64,000 bases of DNA from Pseudomonas putida (GCF_001941965.1 NZ_MKZO01000006.1:1-64000); one strand, 5' to 3'. Positions 6,451-16,497 are shown, counted from the stretch's first letter. Translations and numbers: made by a program. Notes: a model not told the origin generated them from the sequence alone.

Positions 6451-9400
6451 ATGGCTCGGCGCAAGGCCACACCCTCCGGTAATTCCCTGTCCCGTATCGC
6501 CACCCGGCCCGAGCAGGCCGAGCAACTGTTGCAGGCTGGCCTCGGGTCGGCCTTTGCCATTGCCCGTGGCAGCGTGGAAGCCCTCATGAAACGCACCCCC
6601 GGCCTGTCCGGCGAGGATGCCCGGCGTCTGCACCAGCGTGCCAGTGCCCTGGCGGTGCTGGCTGCACGTGAGTATCGCGAGGAGCGCCTGACGACCGAGG
6701 ACAGCGGCGACCAGCCGTGGCGCACCGGGCTCCGGGCCCTGGTCGAGGGCCCGACCTTTGAAAGCCAGTTCAGCCCGAGTTGGAGCGATAATTGCCTGCC
6801 CGGCTCGATCGAGGCCACTACCTCGCCGGCTGCCTATTTGACCGCGCTATTCACCTGGGTCACGCGAGTGATCGAGCCGCTGGCCAACACTGAGGAGGCT
6901 ACGCCCATCCTGCTTGCCGAGCGGCGCCCGGACCTGGCTGCGCTGCTGCTCGACAACCAGGCCCTGGAGCGGGTCGAGCCGACCATCGGCATTGTCAACG
7001 AAATCCTCGAAGGCGCCGCGCGCCGTCATCTCGACGAGCTCAACCAGAAGACCCTGGCGGTTGACGATGCCTTGCTTGAGGCACGCTATCCGTTGGGTTT
7101 GCCGTTCGAACGCTACATGTCGCAAATCAACAACATCCTCCAGCCAAAGAACTACGGACTCGGCGACCTGGTGCGCCAGCTCGATCCGGAGTTTCCCTAT
7201 TTCTGCCGTCTCGGCCTGCATTCGCTGCGCTCCGACGATGCGCTGCAGATGGACACGGCACTGGGCCCCGAGCAGCGTGCCCTGCTCCTCGAAGCGGCAT
7301 ATTTCCCCCGTGGCGCGCGGCGCGCCAGCGCCCGCACGGTACAGACCCTGACCAACCCGCGCACGTTGTTGCGCGAGTCGCTGCATACCCTGCAGAACGC
7401 TTTCTTCATGCGTCACTATGGGGTGGAGAAGGCCGAGGATCTCTTGCCGCTGAGCGCCTTCTGTCTGCGCACCGGGCTGAACCAGGACGGCATTGAGTCG
7501 CTGCTGTCGATACAGCGCTATGCGCCGGTAGCGTCTCCGAACGTGCCAGGGCTGACAGTACCGGGGCCGGCGCGCTTCGGCTCGGTCTATATCAACAGCG
7601 GCATCGAGCCGGCAATCGGTGTGAGCACGGTCGACAAGCAACACCGCCTCAGCGACTGGAGCAACGACCATTTCGACCGCATGCAGCGCATGATCCGCCT
7701 GGCACGCTGGCTCGAACTGCCCTTTGGCGAGACCGACCAGCTCCTCGACGCCGCCTTGCAGGCCGAATACGGTGAGGCGGGCCGGGGGCGCGAAATCACC
7801 GAGAACACCCTGCGTGCCCTCGGACTTTTCCGTCGCCTGCGCCGTGACTTCAAAGTCCAGGCCGAGGAGTTCGCAGCGCTCCTGCAAGGTGTCGCCCTGT
7901 ATGCCCGAGGGAGCGAGATCCCGCAGTTCGACCGGGTCTTCAATGACCCGACGCTGTTCAGCGAGCCGCTGGTGCTCGATGGGCGCCCTTTCAATATCGC
8001 GCCTGGCAACGAAGTGGAGTATCGCCGCATCCACCATCTGTGCGCGGCCTTGGGCATCGATTACGAAACCTACCTGTACCTTGCCCGCTACATCGTCCAG
8101 ACAGGGGATCAGCAGGCGCTCCTGGCCAAAGGGCAAGCCGAGGTGCTGCATTGGTCACATTCGGTCATTTCCGCCTTCTACCGCCTCGCCCGCTTGCCGG
8201 CGTTGCTCGGTCTCACCAGCATCGAGGCCTTGGCGCTGCTGCAACTGATCGGGGAGCGCGGGCATCAGTACGTTTCGCGCCTGGTCAATACCACCCTGGC
8301 CATTCATCAGCACAGTGACCTGAGCGACACCCTGAGCGTGGTGCAGTCGATGGCCGATGCCGTGCAGTGGTGCCGGGAGCATGACCTGAGTGTCTCCTGG
8401 CTCTACCAGCATCTGATGCCGCTGGCACCACCAGCGGCCGCCAGTGGTGTCGAGCTGGACTTGTTGCGGCAAATGCACGGACGCATGTTGCCGACCTTGC
8501 TCAGTAATATGGTTTTCAGCGATGCGGGATTGCCGATGATTTCCGGCAAGGACGAACCCACCCCCATCGACTGGATGACCCTGTTGCAGGTTTTTGTCTC
8601 CAAGGAAGGATTGATCGTCGAACCGGGCGAGTACCCGAACATCGAGGATTATGAAGCCGCGCTGAAAAGTCGGCTGGAATTAATCGTGGATAATCTTGAG
8701 CTGGAAGACGGTCCGCATATCGTCATCCGCGTCTTCCAACTGGTGATGGATGCCCGCTCGGCTCAGCACGCGCTGGTCTGGGAGTCACTGGCCAGCAGCT
8801 TCGGGGGCAGCGCCGAGTTGAGCCAGGAAGTACTGGCCTGGGCGGGTGGCAGCAGCTACCAATTGCTGGAGGAGGTCCATGAGCTGTTTGTGGAGGAGGA
8901 TCCGCTGCCAGTACCGATTGGCGACGATATTCTCGAATTGCTTGCACGCCTTGGTCACCGTATGGGCATCGTCGAGCAACTCGGTCTTAGCCCCTTGGCG
9001 CTGCGAAGCTGGCGCCTGCACCCGGAGTGGTTCGAGGGAGAGGTGGGCGGCGACGGTGGCACTATCACGTTCGCTAATCTCCACCTGCTGACCCAGTACC
9101 ACTATTTGCTGGCGTTTACCAAGCAGGCCGAGCAGGTGCTGCTGGACTATCTGAAACTGGTCAACAACCTGCCACCGGACCTCACCGAGCAGGACCTGCA
9201 ACTGATCCGCGAGGACGCTGCCGGCAAGATTGCGCAATTCACCGGTTTCGGTGTACGCGACATCCTCGAGACTGCCGCAGAGATCACCGATAACGGGCTG
9301 ATCGTCACGGTTCGGCAACTGGATCATCTGGTCCGAGTACGCCAGGCCTGTACCAAACTGCAACTGGGCAGCGCGGCGGCCGTTGCGTTGAGCCGGCTAC

Positions 9401-11706
9401 GTAGCAACAGCCTGCGCGAGGAGTACCGTGCTGCGGCCGAGAGCGCCCTGAGTAGCCTGGTGGAGCAGCAAAGGGGGCAATCGACGGCCCAAGGCGAGCT
9501 AGGTCAGAGCGAGGCTTCGTGGATCGTGGTGGATGTGCTGCGTCTGGTGGCCAAGGCGGGGGGCAGGGCGATATGCCTGCTGACCGTGAAGAACTTTGCC
9601 GGCGAGCCTCTGCCGGGGATCACCGTCACCTGGGAAACCGATCATTCACGACTCGGCGGTCCCTCTTCGTTCACTACGGACGAAAACGGCCAGGTGGAAA
9701 ACTATCTGCTGGCCGGTGAGGAAATGGGAACCGCCCAGATCATTGCTCGTTTTGGTCTCGACCGGCAGATTCTTGCACCGTTGATCCTGATCGATTGCGA
9801 TGAGACCTCCCTGACCATCAAGGACCCGGTGTGCGCGCCGATGGAGGCGTTGGCCGGCAACCTGGCATTGATCGAATATGGTCTGCGCCTCGAGGACGAC
9901 TTTGGCAACCCCGGGCGCGATCGGGTGCTGGAGTGGAGCACCGACCTTGGGACTTTCGAGCGCCCGCAGACCCGTACCGATGCCAAAGGCCTGGCCAGTG
10001 CGCGTCTGCGCAGCCTGTCGTCCGGCGAGGCGGTGGTGGTGGTCAGGCTGCCGCTCAATGGCGAGGCGCATACCTACGAGGCGGTGGAGTTTCTCGAACA
10101 GCAGTACTTCCAGTATGTGCGGTTCAACGGGCCGGTGGCCGCCACCCAACCCGTCACCGTGACCTGTCGGGCGGTCAATCTCGATGGCAGTCCGCAAGAC
10201 GAACTGACCGCGCATTGGGATGCCGATGTCGGCAGTTTCAGCGCCGACCGCAGTATTACCGATGCGCAGGGTATCGCCAGCATCGAGTACACCGCCGATG
10301 AACCCGGCGAGGTGACAGTCACGGTCAAGGCTACGTTCAACGACAAACCGTTGCAGCCCTTGTCGTCCGAACGCACGACGATTCATGAACTGCCCAGATT
10401 GGTGGAAATGGAACCTGCCGAACAGTTCTACATCGTCGGTCAGTTCCTGGCGGCCACCTTCCGTGTGCGTCTGGAACCAGCTGCGGCGGAGTTGCCGGTG
10501 ACCTGGTGGAAGGGCGACGAACTGCTGGCGACGACCAAGACCACTGCCGAGGGTGTGACGGGCTACCAGGCACATTTCAATGACAATGAGGTGGGCACTC
10601 ACACCATCACCGTGAAGTCGGTGCGCGCGGGTGACGAGTTTAATTTCAAGGTGAGGGTGGTTGCACAGCACGCAGAGCTCGTGGCGCAAGTAGGGTCGAA
10701 CAGTCCGGGCATGGTGCCGGTCGATGCAGTCAAGGGCGCGTACTGTATCGACCCCGGCCTGAGTTCGAGCCTTTTAGTACGTGCCGTGCGCAACGACGGC
10801 GAGGGCGACAGCCAGGGACGTATGACCTTCAGTCTGGGCGAGGGCGCGAATCCGGCTTCTCTGGGCGTTACGTTCAGTCCGCCCTTGGGCCAGCTTCTGG
10901 ATTGCGCAGAAGATGGCGGTGTGACATTGCAGATTGACTGCAGCAAGGCAGCCTTCCTGGCTGACAGTGACCCTTACTCCAACGACATCGTTCTGAACGT
11001 GAAGTCGAACCTTGGCGTCACCCTGGCACTGAAGTTCAGCTTGCGATACCTGCTTGATCTGGAGAAGAGCGAGTTGCACTTCTTCCGGGGACCCCTGGAT
11101 GGCAAGGATCATGCGGCACTCGGTGGCCGCCTGGCTCGGCGCAACGGAGCGGCACCCATGACGTTGCGGGAAGGACAGACTCGCGTGCAACTGTTCCTTG
11201 CTGGCGCTTCGTCGCAAGTGGCCGACCTGACTTTCTACGGACAGGGTGATGTTTGGCTGCCTTGTACTTCCTTTACAGGTGACTTGGGTGCCATTGAATC
11301 GAAATGTCGTTTCAATCGGACAGGTGACTTGTCCAGACGTGTGCATTTCGTTGGTTCGGATACCTTCGAGGCCAAGCGGATCATAAGCGAAGCCACCTTG
11401 ACGCTGCTGCCAGCCACCGATTCAGGCATTGTCGGCAGTGGGAACACTTTCGTGGCCGACCAGGGAGATACGTCCCGGCTCGTGCTGACGTTGAGTGATG
11501 CCGGAGGCGGCATCAGTGGTTTGCCACTGCTTCCTGGAAAAAAACAGGTTCAAAGCGTGGAATTCCGTGGAGGTGGGCCTACCGATGCGAACGGCCAGAC
11601 CTGGCTAGACGTCGATGCGCGCAATGCGCTGATCGAAGGTCAGTACCCACTGTTGATTTCCCTTACCATTTGTCTCGCACCCTGGATTTGCTGGTCCGCG
11701 AACTGA
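6451..11706 (+). CDS. TcaA-like N-terminal half of Tc toxin subunit A, with Ig-like repeats
   Basis: A 1751-residue protein related to the N-terminal half of TcA toxins (TcaA, VRP1/SpvA family). The helical shell begins with the hallmark TSPAAYLTALF near residues 124-135 and runs to about residue 1020. After that come at least four beta-rich, Ig-like repeats of about 90 residues (roughly 1023-1405), the first ones recalling Big_1 domains of invasins (GEPLPGITVTWE, then TTDENGQV), and then another beta-rich part. The ATG at 6451 has GGAGAA nine bases upstream; an in-frame ATG lies at 6436. The last 20 or so residues turn into unrelated sequence before a stop, and the natural continuation is in the -1 frame, so the gene appears frameshifted near 11650. 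It should form a pentameric A subunit with the next gene. Confidence 0.75.
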   Translation: MARRKATPSGNSLSRIATRPEQAEQLLQAGLGSAFAIARGSVEALMKRTPGLSGEDARRLHQRASALAVLAAREYREERLTTEDSGDQPWRTGLRALVEGPTFESQFSPSWSDNCLPGSIEATTSPAAYLTALFTWVTRVIEPLANTEEATPILLAERRPDLAALLLDNQALERVEPTIGIVNEILEGAARRHLDELNQKTLAVDDALLEARYPLGLPFERYMSQINNILQPKNYGLGDLVRQLDPEFPYFCRLGLHSLRSDDALQMDTALGPEQRALLLEAAYFPRGARRASARTVQTLTNPRTLLRESLHTLQNAFFMRHYGVEKAEDLLPLSAFCLRTGLNQDGIESLLSIQRYAPVASPNVPGLTVPGPARFGSVYINSGIEPAIGVSTVDKQHRLSDWSNDHFDRMQRMIRLARWLELPFGETDQLLDAALQAEYGEAGRGREITENTLRALGLFRRLRRDFKVQAEEFAALLQGVALYARGSEIPQFDRVFNDPTLFSEPLVLDGRPFNIAPGNEVEYRRIHHLCAALGIDYETYLYLARYIVQTGDQQALLAKGQAEVLHWSHSVISAFYRLARLPALLGLTSIEALALLQLIGERGHQYVSRLVNTTLAIHQHSDLSDTLSVVQSMADAVQWCREHDLSVSWLYQHLMPLAPPAAASGVELDLLRQMHGRMLPTLLSNMVFSDAGLPMISGKDEPTPIDWMTLLQVFVSKEGLIVEPGEYPNIEDYEAALKSRLELIVDNLELEDGPHIVIRVFQLVMDARSAQHALVWESLASSFGGSAELSQEVLAWAGGSSYQLLEEVHELFVEEDPLPVPIGDDILELLARLGHRMGIVEQLGLSPLALRSWRLHPEWFEGEVGGDGGTITFANLHLLTQYHYLLAFTKQAEQVLLDYLKLVNNLPPDLTEQDLQLIREDAAGKIAQFTGFGVRDILETAAEITDNGLIVTVRQLDHLVRVRQACTKLQLGSAAAVALSRLRSNSLREEYRAAAESALSSLVEQQRGQSTAQGELGQSEASWIVVDVLRLVAKAGGRAICLLTVKNFAGEPLPGITVTWETDHSRLGGPSSFTTDENGQVENYLLAGEEMGTAQIIARFGLDRQILAPLILIDCDETSLTIKDPVCAPMEALAGNLALIEYGLRLEDDFGNPGRDRVLEWSTDLGTFERPQTRTDAKGLASARLRSLSSGEAVVVVRLPLNGEAHTYEAVEFLEQQYFQYVRFNGPVAATQPVTVTCRAVNLDGSPQDELTAHWDADVGSFSADRSITDAQGIASIEYTADEPGEVTVTVKATFNDKPLQPLSSERTTIHELPRLVEMEPAEQFYIVGQFLAATFRVRLEPAAAELPVTWWKGDELLATTKTTAEGVTGYQAHFNDNEVGTHTITVKSVRAGDEFNFKVRVVAQHAELVAQVGSNSPGMVPVDAVKGAYCIDPGLSSSLLVRAVRNDGEGDSQGRMTFSLGEGANPASLGVTFSPPLGQLLDCAEDGGVTLQIDCSKAAFLADSDPYSNDIVLNVKSNLGVTLALKFSLRYLLDLEKSELHFFRGPLDGKDHAALGGRLARRNGAAPMTLREGQTRVQLFLAGASSQVADLTFYGQGDVWLPCTSFTGDLGAIESKCRFNRTGDLSRRVHFVGSDTFEAKRIISEATLTLLPATDSGIVGSGNTFVADQGDTSRLVLTLSDAGGGISGLPLLPGKKQVQSVEFRGGGPTDANGQTWLDVDARNALIEGQYPLLISLTICLAPWICWSAN

Positions 11707-12017
11707 TTGCCACGGATGTTGAAATGACCCGTGAAGCCGAAACGCTCATTCGGATCAATGTCCATTACGCCCGAAGGAAAGGCTTTGTCTTCACCGAAGA
11801 TGGCCAGAGCTACCTGTTCGAGCTTCATATAGATGACACCATGAGAAACCTTAGAGCCACTCCAGAGGCGCATGGGTTCACGCTCGGAACATTAGCGAAT
11901 ACGTCTGAAAATCTTCTTCGGCTTGCGCTGGGTCATTTAACCGACAGACGTTTCTGTCTGTACGGACCTACCGAATTTCCCATCGTCGCAGACAGTGCTT
12001 CTGGAGTTGAATCATGA
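11643..12017 (+). pseudogene. Frame-displaced 3' end of the TcaA-like gene
   Basis: In the -1 frame relative to the TcaA-like gene, sequence from about 11643 reads VDFPYHLSRTLDLLVRELI and continues for about 120 residues to a TGA that overlaps the ATG of the TcaB-like gene (ATGA at 12014-12017). That tight junction with the next gene is what the true end of the upstream cistron would look like. There is no good ribosome binding site or ATG inside the fragment, the nearest possible start being a TTG at 11670. I read this as the original C-terminus of the TcaA-like protein, cut off by a one-base indel or a sequencing error. Confidence 0.6.
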
Positions 12018-15000
12018 ACCCCATCTTCGCCAAGCTCGCCGAAGACCTCCGCGATGCGCTGGTCGCCTACTACCTCGGCCAGATCGTCCCGCAACACTCG
12101 GTGGAAGCCGGGCGCGGCCTGGTCACCGAGCAGGACCTTTACGAGTTCCTGCTGATCGACAACCAGGTCAGCGCCAAGGTCGATACCAGTGGCATCGCCA
12201 TGGGCATGGCCAGTATCCAGCAATATATCCACGCCATCTTCAACGGCATGGAGCCTGGCTACCTGGGCATGCTCGAAGGCAGCGAGCAGCAGCAGTGGCG
12301 GGTGGCGAAAAGCGAGTATGCGGTTTGGGGCGCCAACCAGATGCTGCGCGACTACCCGGAAAACTACCTGGTGCCCAACCTGCGCCTGAAACAGACTACG
12401 GCTTTCCGCGAGTTCCTCGGCGATACCGACCAGAGCCGGATTTCCAAGGACTCGGTGCAGCGCGCGTTGCAGCATTACCTGGACAAGTTCGAGACGATCA
12501 GCAACCTGGAGGTGGCCACCGGCTATATCGATGGGCTGGATTTGCGCAATGCCGACTACTACTTCATCGGCCGGCAGAACGTCGAGCCGCGTGCCTGGTT
12601 CTGGCGCAAGGCGGCGGTTCGTTTTGGCGATCCCGAGGAGGCGCGCGCCGAGGATGACGACTACCTGAGCCCTACGGCCTGGAGCGAATGGATGCCGGTG
12701 GAGGTGCCGAAGGGCGACGAAGTGATGCATATGCGTCCGCTGGTACTGGAAGGGCGGCTGTATGTGGTCTGGATCGAGGAGCGCGTCGAGCAGAAGGCGG
12801 TCCCCGCCGAGCGGGCCGAGGTGCCGGGGCTGATGGAGCCGGTAAACCGTTATCGTCTCAAGCTGGCCTATCGCACGCTGGAGGGAACCTGGTCGGTACC
12901 GATGAGCTATGACCTGCAGCATGAGGGGTCACGGGTCTATACCCGCCTGATGGCCTTCGTCAACCTAGCCGACCCGCAGGACAAGAAGATCGTCATCGGC
13001 TTTGCGCTCAACAAGGACACGATGCTCGAGGGCCTGGTTCTGGATATGCGTTTCAGGGTGCTGCTTCATGAGCAATTCACGCCGAAACCTCCTGAGAACG
13101 AGAACGAACCGCCGACCGAGACGCAGAGGATCGCTCACGGCATTCGCCACTTCGTCGAGCCGCCCAACGCCCTGCAGCACCCTCTGGTCAGCGACAAACC
13201 CTTGAATGTGACGGTGCGCAATGTGCGCGACGGGGAGCATGCCGTCCAAGGCCCGCTCAATGGCCGCCTGCACCTGGACTGCCAGCTCGGCTTCAATGGC
13301 AATGGGCCCTATTTCTGGCTGCAGGGTCGCTCCAACCTTGCACTGGGTTATCACGGACCGGCCCAGGCGGCGTTCGTCATGGACGGTTACCGAGGGGATA
13401 CCAAGGATTGGACATGGACGAACACGGTTATCCTCAACGGTAATGTGCAAACCACGGTGATAACCAAACCTGTCGTTCAGGACGAACAGCTCGTGGTTGC
13501 GCTTGGTTTCCCGCCATTCGATTCGATCAATCACTATGAGGTTACCGTGTCGGGCGTGGTTCCCAAGGCACCGCTACTGGTCGGGAGCAAAGGTGGCCAG
13601 TACCTGGACCTGGGTAACCTCGGCCTGAAAGGCCTGCGGTACGTGCGCTTGAACACGCTCTTCGCCAAAGAGCTGGTCGCCCGTGCCCTGATCTCGGTGG
13701 ACGCCCTGATCAATTGGGACTCACAGCACATCAAGGAGCCGTCATTACCGGGAACTACCCAAGAGCAGGACATGGACTTCCACGGCGCCAACGGTCGCTA
13801 CTTCTGGGAGCTGTTCTTCCATATCCCTCACGCCGTGGCTTGGCGCCTGAACAACGAGATGGATTTCCAGGGCGCCGAAGAGTGGCTGCACTACATCTTC
13901 AATCCGCAGGCGCGGATCAAGCCGACCAATCCCCCCAGCCCCTACTACTGGGGCGTGCGGCCGCTGGACGAACCGGGCCGGGGCGATTACGAGGTCGATG
14001 GCATCGCCGATCCGGATGCCATCTGCTATTCGAAACCGGTGCATTACCGCAAGGGCATCTTCGCGTTCTACGTGCAGAACCTGCTGGGCTATGGCGACCT
14101 GCTCTACCGCCGCTTGACCCGCGACTCGCTGAACGAGGCCAAGCTTATCTACACCCGCGCCCTGAGCCTGCTCGGGCCGCGTCCGGACAACCGCATGATC
14201 GGGCGCTGGGAACCGGTGACCCTGGAGGAGGCGGCGACCCCGGACGAAAGCCTGTTCGCGACGATCGAGGCGCAACTGCCGGCCGGGCTGCCGCTGCAAC
14301 TGGCGCCCGACAGCACGCCCTGGCTGGAACTGCTCGATTCGCCGCGTTTCCGCCTGCCGGTCAACACCCAGTTGCTGGACCTGTGGGACCAGTTGGAAAG
14401 CCGCATCGGCAACCTGCGCAACAACCTGACCATCGACGGCAAGCCGCTCATGCTGCCGCTCTACGCGAAGCTACTTGATCCGCTGGACCTGCTGCGCGCG
14501 CAAAACAGCGGCAGCGGCCTGGTGCAGCGCAGCGTCGGCAGCATGGCGCCGGTGCTGGCGTTCCGGTTCCGGGCGCTGCTCCCGCGGCTGCAAAATGCGG
14601 TGGAAACGCTGAGCCGCTTTGGCGAGCAGGTGCGGATGTACCGTGAGCTCAAGGACCGTGCCGAGCAGGAAGAACTGCAACATGCTCACGTCCTGGAGCT
14701 TTCGCAGTTCGCCATCCAGTTGCAGGAGGTGGGGCTGGAGCAGGCCGATGCGACCCTGCTGGCGCTGGAGGCAAGTCGTCGGGTGATCGACCAGCGACGG
14801 GCACATTACGACCGTCTGGCGGATGAAGACATATCCTTGGGCGAAATGGATTCGCTTGCGTTCCAGACGGCTGCTGCCGTGTCCTCCGCTATCGGCGAGG
14901 GCTTCGAAACCGCTGCCGGAGCCTTGCAAATGGGGTCCGTAGTCGTTACCACATTTGGTGGCGGCCCTATCCGCCTGGGTTCCGCATTGTTGGCGACCGC

Positions 15001-16087
15001 AGGCGTGTTTCAACTGGTGGCCTCTGGTCAACGCATCACCGCTGACCGGCTAAGCTCGAACGAGCAATACCGACGCCGCCTTCAGGACTGGGAGCTGCAA
15101 CGCGACCAGGCCGCCGCCGAACTGGAAGCCATTGACGAACAGATCACTGCCCAGCGTAGCGCCATCGATATGGCCAAGGTGCAGATAGCCCAAGCCAGCA
15201 AGGCCGAGCAGCAGGCCCAGGACTACTACCGCTTCCTCAAGTCCCGCAGCACCAACGCCGGGCTCTACCAGTGGCTGCTCAGCCAGATGTCGACCTTCTA
15301 CTACCAGGCCTACGACGCGGTAGTCGCCCTATGCCTGAACGGCGAAGCCAGTTGGCATTACGAAATGGGCGACTACCAGACCCGCTTCATCCAGCCGAAC
15401 GTCTGGTTCGACAACCACTTCGGCCTGACCGCCGGCGAGGCCCTGCGCCTGCAGTTGCTGCGCATGGAGGCGGCCTGGCTCAAGCGCTTCGAACGGCGCC
15501 AGGAACTGGTGCGCACCATTTCGCTCAAGCAACTGTTCAACCAGCCTGGCAGCGACCAGAACTGGGAGACTGCGCTGAAGGGCGTGATCAACGAGGGCGT
15601 GCTCAATTTCGAACTGGCACCGCGCCTGTTCGATGGCGACTATCCGGGGCATTACCTGCGCCAGCTGGTCAGCGTCTCGGTCTCGCTGCCGGCGCTGGTC
15701 GGCCCTTACCAGGATGTGCGCGCGGTGCTCACCCAGGTTTCCAGCCGTACCGTGCTCAAGGCCGATCCGCGGGCAATGAACGAGCTGTACAACCAGCCGG
15801 AGGGCGACGCCAGCCACATCCTCTACAACCCCCGCGCCAGCCAGAGCATCTGCCTGTCACGGGGCATCGACGACCACGGCGTGTTCCAGCTCGACTTCAA
15901 CGACGAACGCTACCTGCCATTCGAGGGCACCGGCGCCTTGTCGCACTGGGAGTTGCGCTTCCCGCGGCACGGCGAGCAAACCGACATGCTCGAAAGCCTG
16001 ACCGATATCATCGTGCAGTTGCGCTATACGGCGCTGGATGGCGGGCCGGACTTTGCCGGGCATGTGGAGGGGTTGCTTGGGGATTGA
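12014..16087 (+). CDS. TcaB-like C-terminal half of Tc toxin subunit A
   Basis: A 1357-residue protein matching the C-terminal part of TcA. It opens with the shell segment RDALVAYYLGQ and DLYEFLLIDNQVSAKV, seen in TcdA-type toxins, then a beta-rich region that should hold the neuraminidase-like and receptor-binding domains. Around residues 860-1095 lies a long coiled coil broken by a hydrophobic glycine-rich stretch (SVVVTTFGGGPIRLGSALLATAGVF), the expected pore-forming channel and its membrane tip. The last 250 residues fit the TcB-binding domain. The start overlaps the upstream stop by ATGA, implying translational coupling with the TcaA-like gene. It would assemble as the translocation channel that injects a TcB-TcC cocoon payload into target cells. 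Confidence 0.85.
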   Translation: MNPIFAKLAEDLRDALVAYYLGQIVPQHSVEAGRGLVTEQDLYEFLLIDNQVSAKVDTSGIAMGMASIQQYIHAIFNGMEPGYLGMLEGSEQQQWRVAKSEYAVWGANQMLRDYPENYLVPNLRLKQTTAFREFLGDTDQSRISKDSVQRALQHYLDKFETISNLEVATGYIDGLDLRNADYYFIGRQNVEPRAWFWRKAAVRFGDPEEARAEDDDYLSPTAWSEWMPVEVPKGDEVMHMRPLVLEGRLYVVWIEERVEQKAVPAERAEVPGLMEPVNRYRLKLAYRTLEGTWSVPMSYDLQHEGSRVYTRLMAFVNLADPQDKKIVIGFALNKDTMLEGLVLDMRFRVLLHEQFTPKPPENENEPPTETQRIAHGIRHFVEPPNALQHPLVSDKPLNVTVRNVRDGEHAVQGPLNGRLHLDCQLGFNGNGPYFWLQGRSNLALGYHGPAQAAFVMDGYRGDTKDWTWTNTVILNGNVQTTVITKPVVQDEQLVVALGFPPFDSINHYEVTVSGVVPKAPLLVGSKGGQYLDLGNLGLKGLRYVRLNTLFAKELVARALISVDALINWDSQHIKEPSLPGTTQEQDMDFHGANGRYFWELFFHIPHAVAWRLNNEMDFQGAEEWLHYIFNPQARIKPTNPPSPYYWGVRPLDEPGRGDYEVDGIADPDAICYSKPVHYRKGIFAFYVQNLLGYGDLLYRRLTRDSLNEAKLIYTRALSLLGPRPDNRMIGRWEPVTLEEAATPDESLFATIEAQLPAGLPLQLAPDSTPWLELLDSPRFRLPVNTQLLDLWDQLESRIGNLRNNLTIDGKPLMLPLYAKLLDPLDLLRAQNSGSGLVQRSVGSMAPVLAFRFRALLPRLQNAVETLSRFGEQVRMYRELKDRAEQEELQHAHVLELSQFAIQLQEVGLEQADATLLALEASRRVIDQRRAHYDRLADEDISLGEMDSLAFQTAAAVSSAIGEGFETAAGALQMGSVVVTTFGGGPIRLGSALLATAGVFQLVASGQRITADRLSSNEQYRRRLQDWELQRDQAAAELEAIDEQITAQRSAIDMAKVQIAQASKAEQQAQDYYRFLKSRSTNAGLYQWLLSQMSTFYYQAYDAVVALCLNGEASWHYEMGDYQTRFIQPNVWFDNHFGLTAGEALRLQLLRMEAAWLKRFERRQELVRTISLKQLFNQPGSDQNWETALKGVINEGVLNFELAPRLFDGDYPGHYLRQLVSVSVSLPALVGPYQDVRAVLTQVSSRTVLKADPRAMNELYNQPEGDASHILYNPRASQSICLSRGIDDHGVFQLDFNDERYLPFEGTGALSHWELRFPRHGEQTDMLESLTDIIVQLRYTALDGGPDFAGHVEGLLGD

Positions 16088-16497
16088 GGCGGATGCATGG
16101 CGGTAGGTGTTCGGCGCTCTTGAGATCGAGCGCCGCTTGCGCGGCGCATCGCTGGCAAACCAGCTCATAGAACAAAACATAACTTTTTGATTTTGCAGGG
16201 TCTTTGTGGGAGCGGGTTTACCCGCGATTGCTATGGTGGATTCACTATTGCAATCGCGGCGGCTTGTGGGAGCGAGCTTGCTCGCGAACGGCGGCGAAGC
16301 CGTCGCAAAACCTGAGTCCGCGTCTGGCCTGACACACTGAGGTGGATGGCTTTGGGGCCGCTTTGCGGCCCTTCGCGACGGTTCGGCGCTCCGACAAGCT
16401 CGCTCCCACAGGGTGTGCGCCGCGCTCAAGAACTGTTCTCTACGTGACAGCGCAGCCTGCAAGGCTGGGCGGACTCCCACAATCATTGTGGCGCGTT
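16088..16497. repeat. Cluster of mixed REP-like elements between convergent Tc genes
   Basis: This 410-base gap between the convergent TcaB-like and TcB genes holds no gene I can support. It contains one decayed copy of the common REP (TCGCTGGCAAACCAGCTC near 16149), two copies of a second type with GTGGGAGCGGGTTTACCCGC (about 16205) and GTGGGAGCGAGCTTGCTCGC (about 16268), and an inverted end AGCTCGCTCCCACAGG (about 16400). It also has short hairpins such as GGGGCCGCTTTGCGGCCC. The hairpins may separate the two converging transcripts. Confidence 0.7.

Noticed and set aside
4493..6472. A 659-codon minus-strand open frame opposite the GGDEF gene.
   Set aside because: The GGDEF protein has GGEEF and a Cache-type sensor; the opposite frame is His/Gln-rich noise.
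11640..11710. Programmed -1 ribosomal frameshifting in the TcaA-like gene.
   Set aside because: There is no slippery heptamer of the X XXY YYZ type near the shift (TACCCAC and TTGATTT do not fit) and no clear following hairpin. An indel or sequencing error is simpler.
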